Positions 43,555 to 61,043 are shown, counted from the first letter of the stretch. The stretch: 64,000 bases of DNA from Gonapodya prolifera JEL478 (GCA_001574975.1 KQ965741.1:372001-436000), one strand, 5' to 3'. Program-made: numbers and translations. The notes: generated by a model not told the origin, from the sequence alone.

Positions 43555-44124
43555 ATGCCCACCACAGCATGCGCAGCCTCACGAGCAACCCTCCGTGGAC
43601 TCATGGCTCTTTCACGCCAACATCCGCGACCCATGCCGTCATCTCGAGGCTCCCAACAGCTCCGATCCTTATCCTCCGTCTCACAACACCATAAATCTAC
43701 CATCGGCCGCATTTCTTGGCTTCCTTCTCTCCCGAAGTCACTCATCCCACAATCACGCCCCATGTCTGGTGTCCCGGACCGGTTTTCGAGGCCTGGTCCG
43801 ATCCCTCTTGGTGACAAGGAAGCGCAACGTGAAATGGACTCTCTTATTGAAGAGCGCAACCCTTCAATTCAACTGATGGCACCGTCTGGCGAACGGGGAG
43901 AGCGGGAGCAGGAGCTTGGTACCTTGGAAACGCACAGTGACGAAGTGGTTGAAGCTGCTGAATCCGAAGTTGAGGATGAGCGCCACCCGGACACGGAGAA
44001 AGAACCTCTGCAACCGTTTGCGGACGATACCAATCCATATACTGGGGAGAAAGGGGGGCCGAAGGGACCTGAACCTACGCGATATGGCGATTGGGAGAGG
44101 AAAGGAAGAGTCATTGATTTCTAA
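43555..44124 (+). CDS. SDHAF4: Succinate dehydrogenase assembly factor 4
   Basis: This is a single-exon gene of 189 residues. The N-terminus is basic and Ser-rich (AASRATLRGLMALSRQHPRP) and fits a mitochondrial presequence. The last 35 residues carry the family hallmark: DDTNPYTGEKGGPKGPEPTR followed by YGDWERKGRVIDF at the very end. SDHAF4 (yeast Sdh8) binds the flavinylated Sdh1 subunit in the matrix, guards it from oxidative damage and hands it to Sdh2. The middle is acidic and disordered (VEAAESEVEDERHPDTEKE). The protein is longer than usual (human about 108, yeast 138), because of the presequence and linker. The ATG at 43555 is the only in-frame methionine giving a full presequence. Confidence 0.93.
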   Translation: MPTTACAASRATLRGLMALSRQHPRPMPSSRGSQQLRSLSSVSQHHKSTIGRISWLPSLPKSLIPQSRPMSGVPDRFSRPGPIPLGDKEAQREMDSLIEERNPSIQLMAPSGERGEREQELGTLETHSDEVVEAAESEVEDERHPDTEKEPLQPFADDTNPYTGEKGGPKGPEPTRYGDWERKGRVIDF

Positions 44125-44316
44125 AGCACATCCATTTAATGACCCTAGAATACATACATACCTCTAATGGTGAACACACTGTTGCTGACAAGGTGAGGTG
44201 GGGTTGAAATTTTGCCCATACAAGACCTGTGGCATTATAGAAATAGAAAATCTGCAACCCCGTCGTTCCCGCTTGCAAAGGGCAACGGTGGCATCGAAAA
44301 GCCACGATTCGCCAGG

Positions 44317-50443
<6,127 letters not shown>

Positions 50444-50588
50444 ACGCAACAGGCTTTTACTATTTTTTGATCAGTATACCCTGTATATAATAGCATTGGG
50501 ATAGAAAGCACATTTGCCTTGGGGAACTAAAGAAGAGAAGGTTTGAAACTATTTTACCAAAGGTTGTCAAGTGAAACCTGCAACCATC

Positions 50589-51573
50589 ATGCCGATTCGA
50601 GCAGCTACCAAATGTATCTCACGATTGATTTCGCCAACTGGAGGGAGCATCCGGCCCCATCCTGTTGCGCTTTCTGGAGGGCCCTGGCTCGGTGATAAGT
50701 AAGCGAACCAGGCCGCAACTCGATGCGATGGGCGCTGAATGTAATTCCAGAGCAGAGCTTGGTCACGATTTGTGCAACCACGATTTGCATCTCGCGGTCA
50801 CGAGGTTGCAAGTTTTGGGATGTCGTACACTTTGGAGAAAGCAAAAGACGATGAATTTTTGATATCCTGGGACTTTGGGGAAGGTTCGTCTGTTCAACAT
50901 ATTTCGTCGTTCGAGAACGCGGAAGCTCATTCGAACAATAACAGAGCTCGCTCGCCACATTCGACCACAAGCATCTGCTATTCCATTCCCACCCATTATC
51001 GTAGCGCAAGGCACGGCAGGCAACGTTGCTCTGTCGTACCTCGAGTCTCACCCCTCTGCTGCTCTGGTGCTTATCAGCCCTGGCCTTGCATTCGGAGGCG
51101 CTTGGTGTCCTGGCCTCTCTTCTGGAAAGTACGACGATCGGCTGTGGCGGACGAAGGACAACGTTTACAACATTGTTGGCCAGGAGAACATGCCTTGCAA
51201 CGACTTCGATTCCCGATCGGGAGACTACTTCCCTGTGGGACCCCTCTTGAATCCCGCAATGGACCCGTCCCTGTCGCTAACATCTATAAGGATCGAGTCT
51301 AGTCGAAAATCAAAGTTCCCCATGATTGTACTCGACTTTGTGCCAATGACTACAGTGAGCCGGCTTGCCGCAGACCAACTGGCTGAGTCTGTGCGGATCA
51401 GTGAGGAAGAGTACGCGGGAAAGATCCTCGAGTGCGAGTATGTCGCTATATCGATTGACACCCCAGTCGAGCGGTTTGAAATGATGCGTGCGGGAGCGTG
51501 GGCCCTGGATGAAGAAGTGTCTGGTGTGGTATGCGACGTGGTGGATGAATGGCTGGATGAACACTCGCTCTGA
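50589..51573 (+). CDS. Alpha/beta-hydrolase-fold protein with altered nucleophile elbow
   Basis: There are three exons in phase, 50589-50691, 50758-50883 and 50945-51573, giving 285 residues. The N-terminus (RAATKCISRLISPTGG) is basic and could be a mitochondrial targeting sequence. The fold shows PHPVALSGGPWLAWSRFVQP (oxyanion region), RFASRGHEVASFGMSYTLEK, then ELARHIRPQ and the elbow PPIIVAQGTAGNVALSYLES with HPSAALVLISPGLAFGG. Later strands are FPMIVLDFVPMTT and ECEYVAISIDTPVERFEMMR. The elbow reads A-Q-G-T-A-G where active members have G-x-S-x-G, so the serine nucleophile seems absent. Either the enzyme uses another residue or it is a pseudo-enzyme. Function is unknown. The gene follows RPA190 on the same strand after about 145 bp. 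Confidence 0.7.
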
Positions 51574-51840
51574 TCGGAAAGGGCACGCCATGTTTCCAGG
51601 CGAGGATTCATGTGCGAATGTGTGATGGAACCATGTAGTTTCCCCTCGTCATGTGTATGTAGCTTTGCTTCACTATATTAGGTCAAAAACTCAAATTTCC
51701 TTACGCGTCATTTACTGAAAGCAAAAATTAAATAACGACGTGTAAATACACTAGCGAACTAATCTGGACTCTGTGCGTTGATCTTCCACTCTAACCCCTC
51801 CTCCTTCTACACCTCCTTTCCTCGCCTTGCACAATGTCCA

Positions 51841-54765
51841 TTACACCTCATCCACAGGCACGACCGTCTTCTTCAACGGCACGTGCCTCACAAACAGCGC
51901 GAATATGACGCCGAGGCCCACAACGGCAGTTCCCGAGATGAATGACACTCGGAGCCCCTCGACCGTTGCGTGGATGTAGGCTCCGTTCAGCGCGGCAATG
52001 GCGTCGGTAGGAATTGAAGAGATGTCTGTCCGCTGGGGGGAGTAGCGTGTGTTGAGATACGAGCTGTAGAGCTGCAGAATGCGTGGGTAAGGAAGGTTGT
52101 AGCGTGTCGTGCGAAGTACTGGGGACGAACTCACCCCAAGCTGCTCAGGGCTGAGGCGGAAGTCAGTCGCCACGGTGACAAAATAGCCCGGAAGCCTGGA
52201 CTTGAGCACGTTTGAGAACACCGTCTGGAATGCAGCAATGCCGATAGCACTGTGACAAACCGCGGCGCGACGTGTTAGCAGTTGGAATAATAGGAAAGAC
52301 AACGGCTTGAACACTCACCCTCCAAGCAGCCTGAGAAAGTTTGCCGTCGTTGTCGCTGGACCGTTCACCTGTGTTCCATTCTCCATTCAGCTCACGTCAC
52401 AATCCAACTGCGTCAACGCGCACACCCCGCCCACCTTCTTCGGCACGCTCGTCTGCGCAATCATCTGCGCCACATTGAGAACAATCCCAACGCCTGTGCC
52501 TGCCACCATCTGCGGCAGGAGCTCAAGCGCTGTCGAGCTGTCTGTGTCCCAGAGATAGAAAATCCCTGTTCCAACGGCGATCAGGGCCAGTCCGATGGCG
52601 GGGAAAAAGCGGTACTGCCCCGTCCGAGTTACGATGACGCCGGCGCCTACGGAGGCGACGATCATGAACGCGCTGGGTGGTACGTGGGTCAGGTATGGGG
52701 AAGTAACGACGGACGGGGTGTGAAAAGCGCTCAGCTCACGTGAATGGGAGGTTGTTGACGCCGCTTTCAGTGGCAGTCATCCCACGGACGGTTTGGAAGT
52801 AAAGCTGTAACGGCAGGGGTTTGGTTATGTAAAGATATGGCTGAACAAAAGAGTGTGATTGTTCAATCTCACCGGAATGAAGTACGATAGTCCATAGATG
52901 GCCCATCCGCCAAAGAAGAGCGTGATGACAGACACGACGTAGTTCCACGACTTGAACAACTCCAGCGGCATAATAGGCTCCCTCGCGAACTTTGTCTCCC
53001 ACCACAAAAACGCCACGAGTAGCACCACGGCAACCACAAACGACCCAATCACTTCCCCACTAACCCACGCGTAGGTCCCACCACCCCACGACAAGGCAAG
53101 AAGCAGCGCAGTACACGCGCCCGTGAGAAGAACGAGGCCGAGGTAGTCGACGCGGAGGATCTGTTGCCGGAATGTGCCCTTGGGTGGCTCGACCTTAAGC
53201 CCCATGAACGCGCCCACGAGCGAGACGGCGCTGAAGGGAAGCACGATGAAGAAGCCCCAGCGCCAGTTGAGGTGGTCGACGATGATGCCACCGATAAGAG
53301 GCTGGGTTTGGGTCGGTGCGTGTGTGGAGCAAGGGGGGTTGGTTGGTGGTTGCAAAACGTGAGAAAAGATGACTGATGGGGATGGGTGCAACGAAACTCA
53401 CCCCGACGGCTGCAGTGGACCCGGCGATTGCGCCCAACAGTCCAGTGTATTTTCCGAGTTCGGCGGGTGGTACTACGTTGCATGCGTGGGTGAAGAGCGC
53501 GTGCGAAGGGGACATTGATCAGCACAGGAGGACAGAGCAGGGGACCGGACACACGAGGTCTGGCAAGCCAAGCGTGCCGTCGCTACTCACTGACAGCGCC
53601 AATAACAACAAACGACAGCGCGATGATGGCCCCCCCCCCGACGCCCTGCATGATTCTGCCAACAATGAGCATTGTCATGGACGTGGATGCGCCGCAGATG
53701 GCGGTGAAGATGAGGAACTCGACGATATTAAAGATGATGACGATTTTAAGACCGAACTGAGCAGGACAAGCGTGGTTTGGGTGCAATTCGCGTAAAGATC
53801 GAGATGTGGAGAATGTGGATTGGACTTACGATGTCAGAGAGGGAACCCCAGGCTGGGGCGAGCGCCGTGCCTGGAGGGGGAAGAGGTGGCGATGAGTATT
53901 GCGCTCTACATGGGATCACTTCCATCCATAACAGTGAAGAGAAATAAGCTCCGCGTGGGAACTTCGTGCGCACCTCGGTCAGTGCTTAGCACTCTGTCTT
54001 CGAATTACGCTTCGCCTCTGACGATCGCTCGCGTCCTTCTCGGCCAATGCTTTGCGCTTAAGTCTCGACTCACGCTCCGCGTAGATTCATTCGCCTCCGA
54101 TATACTCCTCGGTCAGCGCCCTCGCGCTTGAGCCTCGAAGTCCTCGCTCCACTCGGCCACTTGGCCACTCACTTGACAGCAAATACCCGGTGCCAACCCA
54201 CGCGTAATTAGATTGACCGTCGAGCTCCTTGGCAATCGTCGGGAGCATGGTCGCTGAAACGTACAAGGGTGAAGATACGTCATGCACGTGATGAAAAGTC
54301 TCGGTAAGTGACAGTGCGCAATAATGCAGACGATGTCAGTCCTACGTACCGACGAGAGTGGAACTAACTGTGGCGATTGCCTGATCATGCGAAGAGGATT
54401 ACAGAGTCGGAAGAAGGGGGGTGCGGAGTGAGGTACACGGTAAGGACGAGAGGGCGTCAAAGCTTAAGCTTACCACTGCGGGTTGGTGCAGTGGGTGAGA
54501 AAGAGACAGACAATCAAACACGAAGCAAACACGTACTGATGAGGGACATTGACGCCACCGTGAAGGTCGCGCTGGCGGGGACTGAGACCACATCCTCGAC
54601 CACTTCCGCTGGCGCCTGAGCGTCCTCTTCTTTTTCCATGTCCGCGCAGGATTCCGCTGCTGCCTTGTCCTGCATCTCGCGTGCGACGTCACTGCTCGGT
54701 TTCTCAATCTCTCTCGCTGCGTCCTGGCCCGTGCACGCCGCTCTCGCCTCGTCCTGAGTTGCCAT
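51841..54765 (-). CDS. MFS drug:H+ antiporter, 14-TM (DHA2) type
   Basis: The start is ATG 54765 (MATQDEARAACTGQDAAREI), followed by an acidic cytosolic N-terminus of about 70 residues. About eleven exons follow. TM1 begins in SATFTVASMSLIS and continues with TLVATMLPTIAKELDGQSNY and AWVGTGYLLS, the DHA2 start. GTALAPAWGSLSDI holds the TM2-3 loop. Then come FGLKIVIIFNIVEFLIFTAI, IVGRIMQGVGGGAIIAL (motif B), PLIGGIIVDHLNWRWGFFIV (motif C region), a central loop with FRQQILRVDYLGLVLLTGAC, and further helices to VVGLGVIFALFVRHVPLKKT. Fungal DHA2 proteins export drugs, toxins or amino acids, or act as siderophore permeases. The substrate cannot be read. Exon ends are approximate in the 3' half. 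The second intron from the 5' side of the hydrophobic part is long and carries palindromic modules. Confidence 0.88.
53871..54172 (-). repeat. Repeat-laden intron of the MFS transporter gene
   Basis: This is a 302-nt intron (GTGAGT...CCCTCCAG on the minus strand) with the module series GAGGCTCAAGCGCGAG, GACCGAGGAGTA, CGGAGGCGAATGAATC, GCGGAGCGTGAG, then a second partial round GAGACTTAAGCGC, CAGAGGCGAAGCG, GACCGAGGTGCG, GCGGAGCTTA. It matches the long introns of the aldo-keto reductase gene and is in sense orientation relative to its own host gene. Confidence 0.85.
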
Positions 54766-57119
54766 GGATCCGTGTGCGTGGCTGCGCGTGCGTGTACATG
54801 CCAAGGGTCGGACTTATGAGGGCGGTAAGTCGGGGATACCAAAGCATCCTGTTCGCAGAATGAGTTCTCCCTTTTACCCGTTTACCCACGCTCCCGCTCA
54901 GGGTTTCGGGGCTCGACTCCCATGCCACGTGCACGTGCGCTTCCTTCTTCTCCCTCCTCCCGCAACTGCGCTGCACCGTAGTCGAGAACGGAGCTGCGAG
55001 TCGGCAGTCGAGGTGGCTGCAAGGCAAACGTCGGTGCTTTGTGCGTTGGCCGCGCCCTGCACGGATGTGGAAAAATGGGTTTGTGCGAGTATGTTCCTGT
55101 TCACACAATTATATACTCTATCAACCTCATACATTTGAGTGTGTCCATGCCCGGTTCTTACCGGAAATTTGAACTCGGGCGCAAGACTCCACACAGAAAG
55201 CGTTTCATTATTAGTCGTCGCACTTTCTCTGTCGTTCCTCTGTAATATATACTAAAGACTTCATTCATAGTAGCTTATTCGCAAGACTTCGCAACCGAAT
55301 TGTGTGAATTCACACCAAAAGACGTTTGAGCGACCAGTCGCACATCACAAGCTTCTCCATCACTGAAACTTTTAAGACGGAGTCGAGAGGAGCCATGCCT
55401 CGATTTTGACATGTCCGCAACCTCTCCACCTCCTCGTCCACAATCTAGCACAAGCGTGGACAAAAATACACGCACGAAAAATGCCGAAAGTGTGTGTTCG
55501 CAAAAAGATACCGTCGCACAAAAAGCTGGAAAATAGAGAGGAAGGTATGGAAAGAGAATAAAGAGAGGAGAAGAGAGAAAATAAGCTCTGCTCGAAGAGT
55601 CATGTTGTCATGTGCCACGTTGCTAGGAGAAATGCCAGAAATGCACTGTGCACCTGTGGTCACCTGCTTTCCACTCAAATTCACCACTCGTAGTGTCCCA
55701 GTGGTGATGGACTCCGACGGCGAGTGGGGGAGATAAAGGCCGGAGCCTACAGCTTGGCTGATTCACCAGCTGGGTCCCCTCGAGGTTTCCCCGAACGCGG
55801 CCGCGCCGAACCACCTAGGTGCCACTAGGTGCCACCGGGCTGCAGCTGGCAGTGGTCTCCGCGCTGACGGGGTTGCAGAGTGTCGAGAGGGTATCTTTAA
55901 TTGCTACTTAAGCCAATGAAAACCGTTCTGAGCCTTGGTCAATCGTCAAAGTGGGCTGGGGACAACCCATGTCGGAACAGAGCAAGAAACGCCTCTGAGC
56001 AGCGCCAAGAGGCACCTCGGTTGTGCAGAAATCTAAATACATGAGGATGATACAGACTGAAATCTTGGACTAGCTTTGACTCTCTTCGCTCTCACGTTCC
56101 AATCGTTTTCGAATCGTGTTTCCTGTACCCAACGAGATACTTAAGAAGCTCAGACTTTGTCCCCCCAGACCAAATGAGAGTGATCTTACCACAATTAACT
56201 CCTTGTCTTATAAGCAGTGGCCAGTACCTTGGTTTGTGCTGGCAAGGTGTTGTCACGATTTTAGAACGCACAGTGACGCGTTCTCTGTCTGCGGACTACC
56301 TTTCATGATTCAACCCACGACAAAAGAAACAGCAAGGAAAACGTTCTACCGTTATCCTGAGAAGGTCGAAGAAGATCAGCAATCTCTCCCGTTGTCCTTT
56401 CCTTAGCTCTTGGGCGCAAGTACCCGCAGTCAAAGTCTTGCTTGCCCCAATTGTCAATCCAATAATGTGAAGCTGATGCCCTTTCTTACAGAATTAAGGC
56501 CGACAACAAACGAGCATGCACCCACTGTCATCCAGATAACTCTTTTGCTCAAACGACTGGACATGTAACTGTTTGGTCGTGTGTAAAGCTGATCACTGTC
56601 CGGTCCTTGGCCAGACGGGAGTACAGTGGCCGATGCGCGAGATGCCGCGAAAAGTCCATGTACCCGTACGGATCCGGAACGAGAAAGGTCGGCGGGTTGG
56701 GACGTAGTGGTGGGCCGATCACGCTTGTGTTATAGAATAGAGGATGAAATACATGAAAGAGCTGAAATTTCGGTAATTACATGAAGCAAATTTATTTAGT
56801 ACAATGCTTGAGTGGACGCTATCCCGGGGAAGTCGACAAAGTCGTTTCGACATATCGACAAAGTCCCCGCCACCTCGTCCAGAATCTCACACAAGCGCGG
56901 AGCAACCTATGGCATGCTTTTTCACCTTCAAAGTGGACAGTCGCACCATTCCCTTCAAAATCAACCCCCAAACAGTATTCACGTTCACGAAGCAGAACAG
57001 CGAGTATGAAATCCGGATGCATAATCGAACCAGCGTGTGGTGAGGAGATACAAGCGCTGGGGGAAGAAGATTTAAAGGGGACTGGGCCGCGGTCAGTGGC
57101 CACTAAAGCAGCGACTTGA
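54766..57119. other. Long gene-poor stretch with isolated ORFs
   Basis: About 2.3 kb carry no confident gene. Two plus-strand pieces look more protein-like than the rest. One is 56116-56406 (MFPVPNEILKKLRLCPPRPN and on). The other is a stretch at about 56506-56737, read after a possible acceptor at 56492, with KRACTHCHPDNSF, VWSCVKL, CARCREKSMYPYGSGTRKVG and a stop, containing Cys pairs. Around 55,720-55,870 there is a small CCACTAGGTG repeat. The rest shows nothing. Confidence 0.4.
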
Positions 57120-58389
57120 ATGCAGGCCACGATTCCCCTTCCCCGCCTGCAGAACCCGCGCGCCACGTCCCCCGCCTCCTCTTCCTCGTCGCGGTCGCAC
57201 TCTCCCGTCTCCTCCGCCGTCAGAGCCCGGCAGATCGTCATCCCTTCCACCCGCCTGCCGCGCTCCTTCCAAACCGTCGTGGACAATCTCGTCGACTCCG
57301 AATCGACGCTGAAACGAGAGCTTGACGTCCTGGCAGAGGCAGATGGTATTACCTCGCTTGCGCAGCTGCAGGCGGCAGCTGACCGGTCGAGGGAGTCGAT
57401 TTCTGCATTCGGGGATCTTATCGCCGTGAGTGGCATTTGTTTTTCTTTGTATTCTCATTCTCTACTCTCGCTGATGTGGATACGTCTACCTTTATGCTGT
57501 TCATTCGATTCTCCCCGTGTCGCTGGCAAAGCAATAGGATGCGCACAAGCGGGCACACGATTTTGCACGGGCTGCAGAGCGAGAATCTGCTGTACGGAGC
57601 TTAGACCCGTACGAAGACACCGTCAAACAGTGAGTATCACGATCACCGACTGTTCCGTACCACCTTGACACAACCCAATTATCCGCTGTCAGACTCCACG
57701 CCACCCTCCGCCGCTCTATCGTCTCCGCCAAGAAGCGCCTTGATACTTCGATTGAATCCCGCCGCATCGACCTGCTCGGTCCCGGACGACCGTCCCTGTT
57801 TGAGCCCACTGCTGCTGACACGACCACCGAGGAGCAAGCCGACCGCGCATCCTCCAACCTCACCGACGCGCTCAAATCGGCCGCGGACATGCTCAGAGCC
57901 GAAGTCGAGCGCAGCGAGGAGCTCAACCGCACCTTGGGTACGTGAAGCGCCTCCTCCGTCCGTCTGGCACTCCTCACACCGCTTGTACCGTATGTCTGCC
58001 GCACCTCACACCGCTTCTAACGTACCGCAGCCGCCTCGACCTCGGTCCTTTCGTCCACACGCACGGCCCAATCGGCCATCTCCTCCGAGATCAGCACGTC
58101 CCGCCTCCTCGTCACCCGTCTTGCTCGCCGAGACACGGTGGAGCGCATCCTGGTCGTCGTGTCCTTCTTGATCTTTCTCCTCGCCGTGTCGTACGTGCTC
58201 GGGAAGAGAGTCGGCGGGGGTATCTCGGGGGCATGGAGGGCGGTCAAGCTTGTCGCGGGGGGAGTGGCCAATGTGGCGGATGGTGTGGGTTGGGTCGCCG
58301 CGACGGCTGTTCGGGGGGGTAATGCGGTGGTTGAGGGACAAGGGATGCATGACGATACAGGGCACTCACACTCGCACCATGAGCTTTAG
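57120..58389 (+). CDS. SEC20: Golgi-to-ER Qb-SNARE Sec20 / BNIP1
   Basis: There are four exons in phase, 57120-57425, 57538-57629, 57693-57937 and 58031-58389, giving 333 residues. After a Ser/Arg/Pro-rich start, helices follow (VDNLVDSESTLKRELDVLAE, QLHATLRRSIVSAKKRL). The SNARE motif is seen in DALKSAADMLRAEVERSEEL with STSVLSSTRTAQSAISSEIS and TSRLLVTRLARRDTVERILV, matching the LT..L..T...M..E...S..TL..S order of the Sec20 family. The membrane helix is VVVSFLIFLLAVSYVLGKRV. A lumenal tail of about 55 residues (Gly/Val/Ala-rich, then GHSHSHHEL) ends in HHEL, close to the HDEL of yeast Sec20. Sec20 sits in the ER t-SNARE complex with Ufe1, Use1 and Sec22 and receives COPI vesicles. Confidence 0.9.
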
Positions 58390-58714
58390 AGAACTCCAAA
58401 TGCCTGGTAAGGCTTTCAATGCTTAATGTACAGATTAGGTGAACCACGTATCAATGCAACGCAACATTCTCACAAATGTACCTTGTTCGATGGTCACGTC
58501 ACGTCACCTTGCTAACCCGTAGCTGAGCTTCTATCCTGGCGATCCTGGCGAATCCGGCGAACACGTCGCACAAAGACTTCCTGTCCACCCCGATGACATT
58601 CAGCAAAAGGATCAAAGCATCGCATTTATTTCTCAATTTTAAAAGGAAGCAAATTCGACCGTCTCATTCTCGTTTTTTACACTCTTCTTCTTTGTGGGAT
58701 CCACAACCCTTCCA

Positions 58715-59793
58715 TCACCCACACCTTCCCTCCATAGCCTTGAGATCCGCCCACTGCAAGCATAAGAAATCCATCACTGCACCACCACAACGCTCCTTTA
58801 CCGATGAGACAACTCACCCTCACGATTCCCGTCGCCCAGATCGCGATCGCGACGGGCCCGACGATGAGACCCATGAGCGCGCGCATGAGCGACGTGCCTG
58901 CGCGAGACGACGCGGACGAGAAGAGCTCCAGAACGACCCAGACGCCGGAAAGCCCGAAGAAAGTCCAGACGAGAATGGGAGTAGCCTGTTGTGGTAGTGG
59001 AGGGGTGTAAGATTCTGCCCAGGAATGACACTTAAAACGTCATCTCACGTCCGTTATTCCGTTCACGATGCATTTGCGGCACTTTGGCGGGAGGTTCGGC
59101 AGGGTGGGCTCTTCGCACATCCCGGCTATTGGAAGGCTCACAAAGACCACGGCAGAGAGAAGCATGAGGAACGTGGTGCGTGCGGCTTGGGCGGCGCGGC
59201 GTAGGCGGTCGGTCTATGGGAGGAGCCACTAAATGTGGGATTGGCTCAGAGCAGGCGTGCCGGTGCTTTACACACTTGCGGGCTGATTCGCTCAGTGTCT
59301 GGGCCCTCGTCACCCGATAGAAGGCGTGAACGCTCATCAAGGCTTTCTCTTGGGCCGGTGCTCTGCGTTTGGAGGGTGTCCGGGGTAGTTTGGTTGCGAG
59401 TGTGCCCAAAAAGGCCACGTCATTGTCTTGACATCGAAACGAGATGACATCCCGAGCTCACCTGCGGGCCCCTGGCTGCACTCCTCGCTGTTTCGTAGCG
59501 AAGAATGGAGTCCCCCCGGCGGCGTGCTTCAGAACGCCTTGATATCCCCGGCAGTGGTGTCGCAAAGGCGTTTCTGGCTCACGTGATTCGACACTCTCCG
59601 TCCAGGCGTCCCATCCTGCAATGAAGTACTCGAGGAACAGACACGCGGTCCATACCAGGAGGTGTGCGAAGACGCTGTGTGGTGTTGAAGGGAGTGATGG
59701 TTGCTCAGTGGCGGTGGCGAACAGGAGACATGGGCTGACGACTTACGGGATCCAGATGGCGCGAAGACGATCTCCTCCGTCGTAGAAGAACAT
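58715..59793 (-). CDS. Unassigned polytopic membrane protein
   Basis: The start is ATG 59793 (MFFYDGGDRLRAIWIP). The next exon gives VFAHLLVWTACLFLEYFIAG followed by WDAWTESVESR. A polar loop exon (near 59250-59410, probably RESLDERSRLLSGDEGPDTE) precedes LRRAAQAARTTFLMLLSAVV with FVSLPIAGMCEEPTLPNLPP and Cys-x-x-Cys. The last large exon gives ATPILVWTFFGLSGVWVVLE, SLMRALMGLIVGPVAIAIWA and then WADLKAMEGRCG, with the stop at 58715-58717. About four hydrophobic helices are predicted. The terminal exon boundaries join in phase. The middle exon is less sure. No family was recognised. The gene is convergent with SEC20, about 325 bp away. Confidence 0.55.
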
Positions 59794-60800
59794 TCTTAGT
59801 TGGAGTTGAGTTGCGGCTTATCGGATTCAGCGGCTCGGGTGGCTGTGCTGATGCGGTAGCTGTGACGTTTTTGAACTCAGCGGATGTTGCTACATTATTT
59901 GGTTTTCTGAGTTAACTTCTTTTTTCGACTATGTACTTTCAGAGACCACTTCACAAACCAGATCCGAAGAAGAACGACTCAACCGCCCATCTTTTCCCGA
60001 CTGCCACCACACTGCACACTTCACCACCACTGCCAAGCCATAGGACATTGAGATGAGAGACCCCGAGTATGCGAGTTCGACCAGAGCTTGGGTTTAAAAA
60101 ATAAAGATTCTGAGAGCGGAGCACGGTGGGAAGAAGTGAAAGTAGGAGGTGGGGTGATGAGAGACTTGCGGGCACGGCAAGGAGAAATTCTTTCTTCTCA
60201 CCCTATATCAGCTGCCATACATTGCTGTGACAGATGCAGCAACCGCCCAAGCCACCCAAGCAAGAACTGCAGATCGTATGTTATACATTCTGGTCCCAAA
60301 CCACGATACCAAAAAAGGGAAAGAAACACAGTCGTAAATGGGTGACCACCAAGCGGGGACCTCGGGTCTACCAGAGATGGAAATGACGATGCTGTTGACT
60401 TATCCACAAATCAAACAGCAAAGGCACTTGCGAAATAGCCACAGCGGTCCAATATTACAACACCCACGTGATTGAATGGCAGTGACTGCGACTCTGCGTT
60501 GGGGAGCAGAAACAAGCATCAGAAATGGTTACGGGTGGCCCTGGAACAGTTGGAACATCCCGAGCCATGACTTACAGGCACTTGGATACAGTGAAAGGCG
60601 AGAAGGGTTATGGAAATGAATGGCGAAGAGAAAAGAAGGATCTGTACCAGTCGGTGATTTTTGGCAATCCAGAAAAGTCACTTCCTGGGGCTGGGATAAA
60701 TCCCACATATCCTGAATTAAATGTCGCATTTCCTTTGTTGGGTTTCGTAAGACTAATTTCCGCGGAAAGATCCTGTTGAAAAAGCTTAGTTCTTGTTGTC
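59794..60800. other. Spacer
   Basis: About 1 kb without a supported gene. A minus-strand frame at 60608-60772 (EISLTKPNKGNATFNSGYVG) is protein-like and may be a second exon of the small ORF to its right, but no phase-consistent junction was found. Confidence 0.35.
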
Positions 60801-61043
60801 TCAAAACAATCCCATAAGAATGCAAATCTCACAAAGACTACAGACAGAGACGCAAGCCAGCACGAGCTGTACCACGCGAAGATGTTCAGTAATTCGCGAC
60901 AAGGACATCTTGAAGTCCTTTGGAATGAGGGCCTCGTCTGCTGGAGCTCGCAGGCTTGAGTGCGTCCATGGTTGGCTGGAGAGTGACTGGGGACGCTCGA
61001 GTGGGCCAACGTTGAGGATATGTTCCGTCAGCACTGGATCCAT
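60801..61043 (-). CDS. Small hypothetical membrane protein (80 aa), possibly a first exon
   Basis: The frame starts at ATG 61043 (MDPVLTEHILNVGPLERPQS). The C-terminal half is MSLSRITEHLRVVQLVLACV then SVCSLCEICILMGLF, one hydrophobic helix preceded by a basic amphipathic stretch. Such a start is seen in small four-helix (MARVEL-like) fungal membrane proteins, and a GTGAGA donor lies inside the last codons, so this may be only the first exon. Confidence is low. Confidence 0.3.
   Translation of the reverse strand: MDPVLTEHILNVGPLERPQSLSSQPWTHSSLRAPADEALIPKDFKMSLSRITEHLRVVQLVLACVSVCSLCEICILMGLF

Noticed and set aside
56518-56532. CTHCH as a heme c attachment site
   Set aside because: A five-residue match arises easily by chance, there is no signal peptide or cytochrome context, and the neighbouring Cys pairs suit zinc better.
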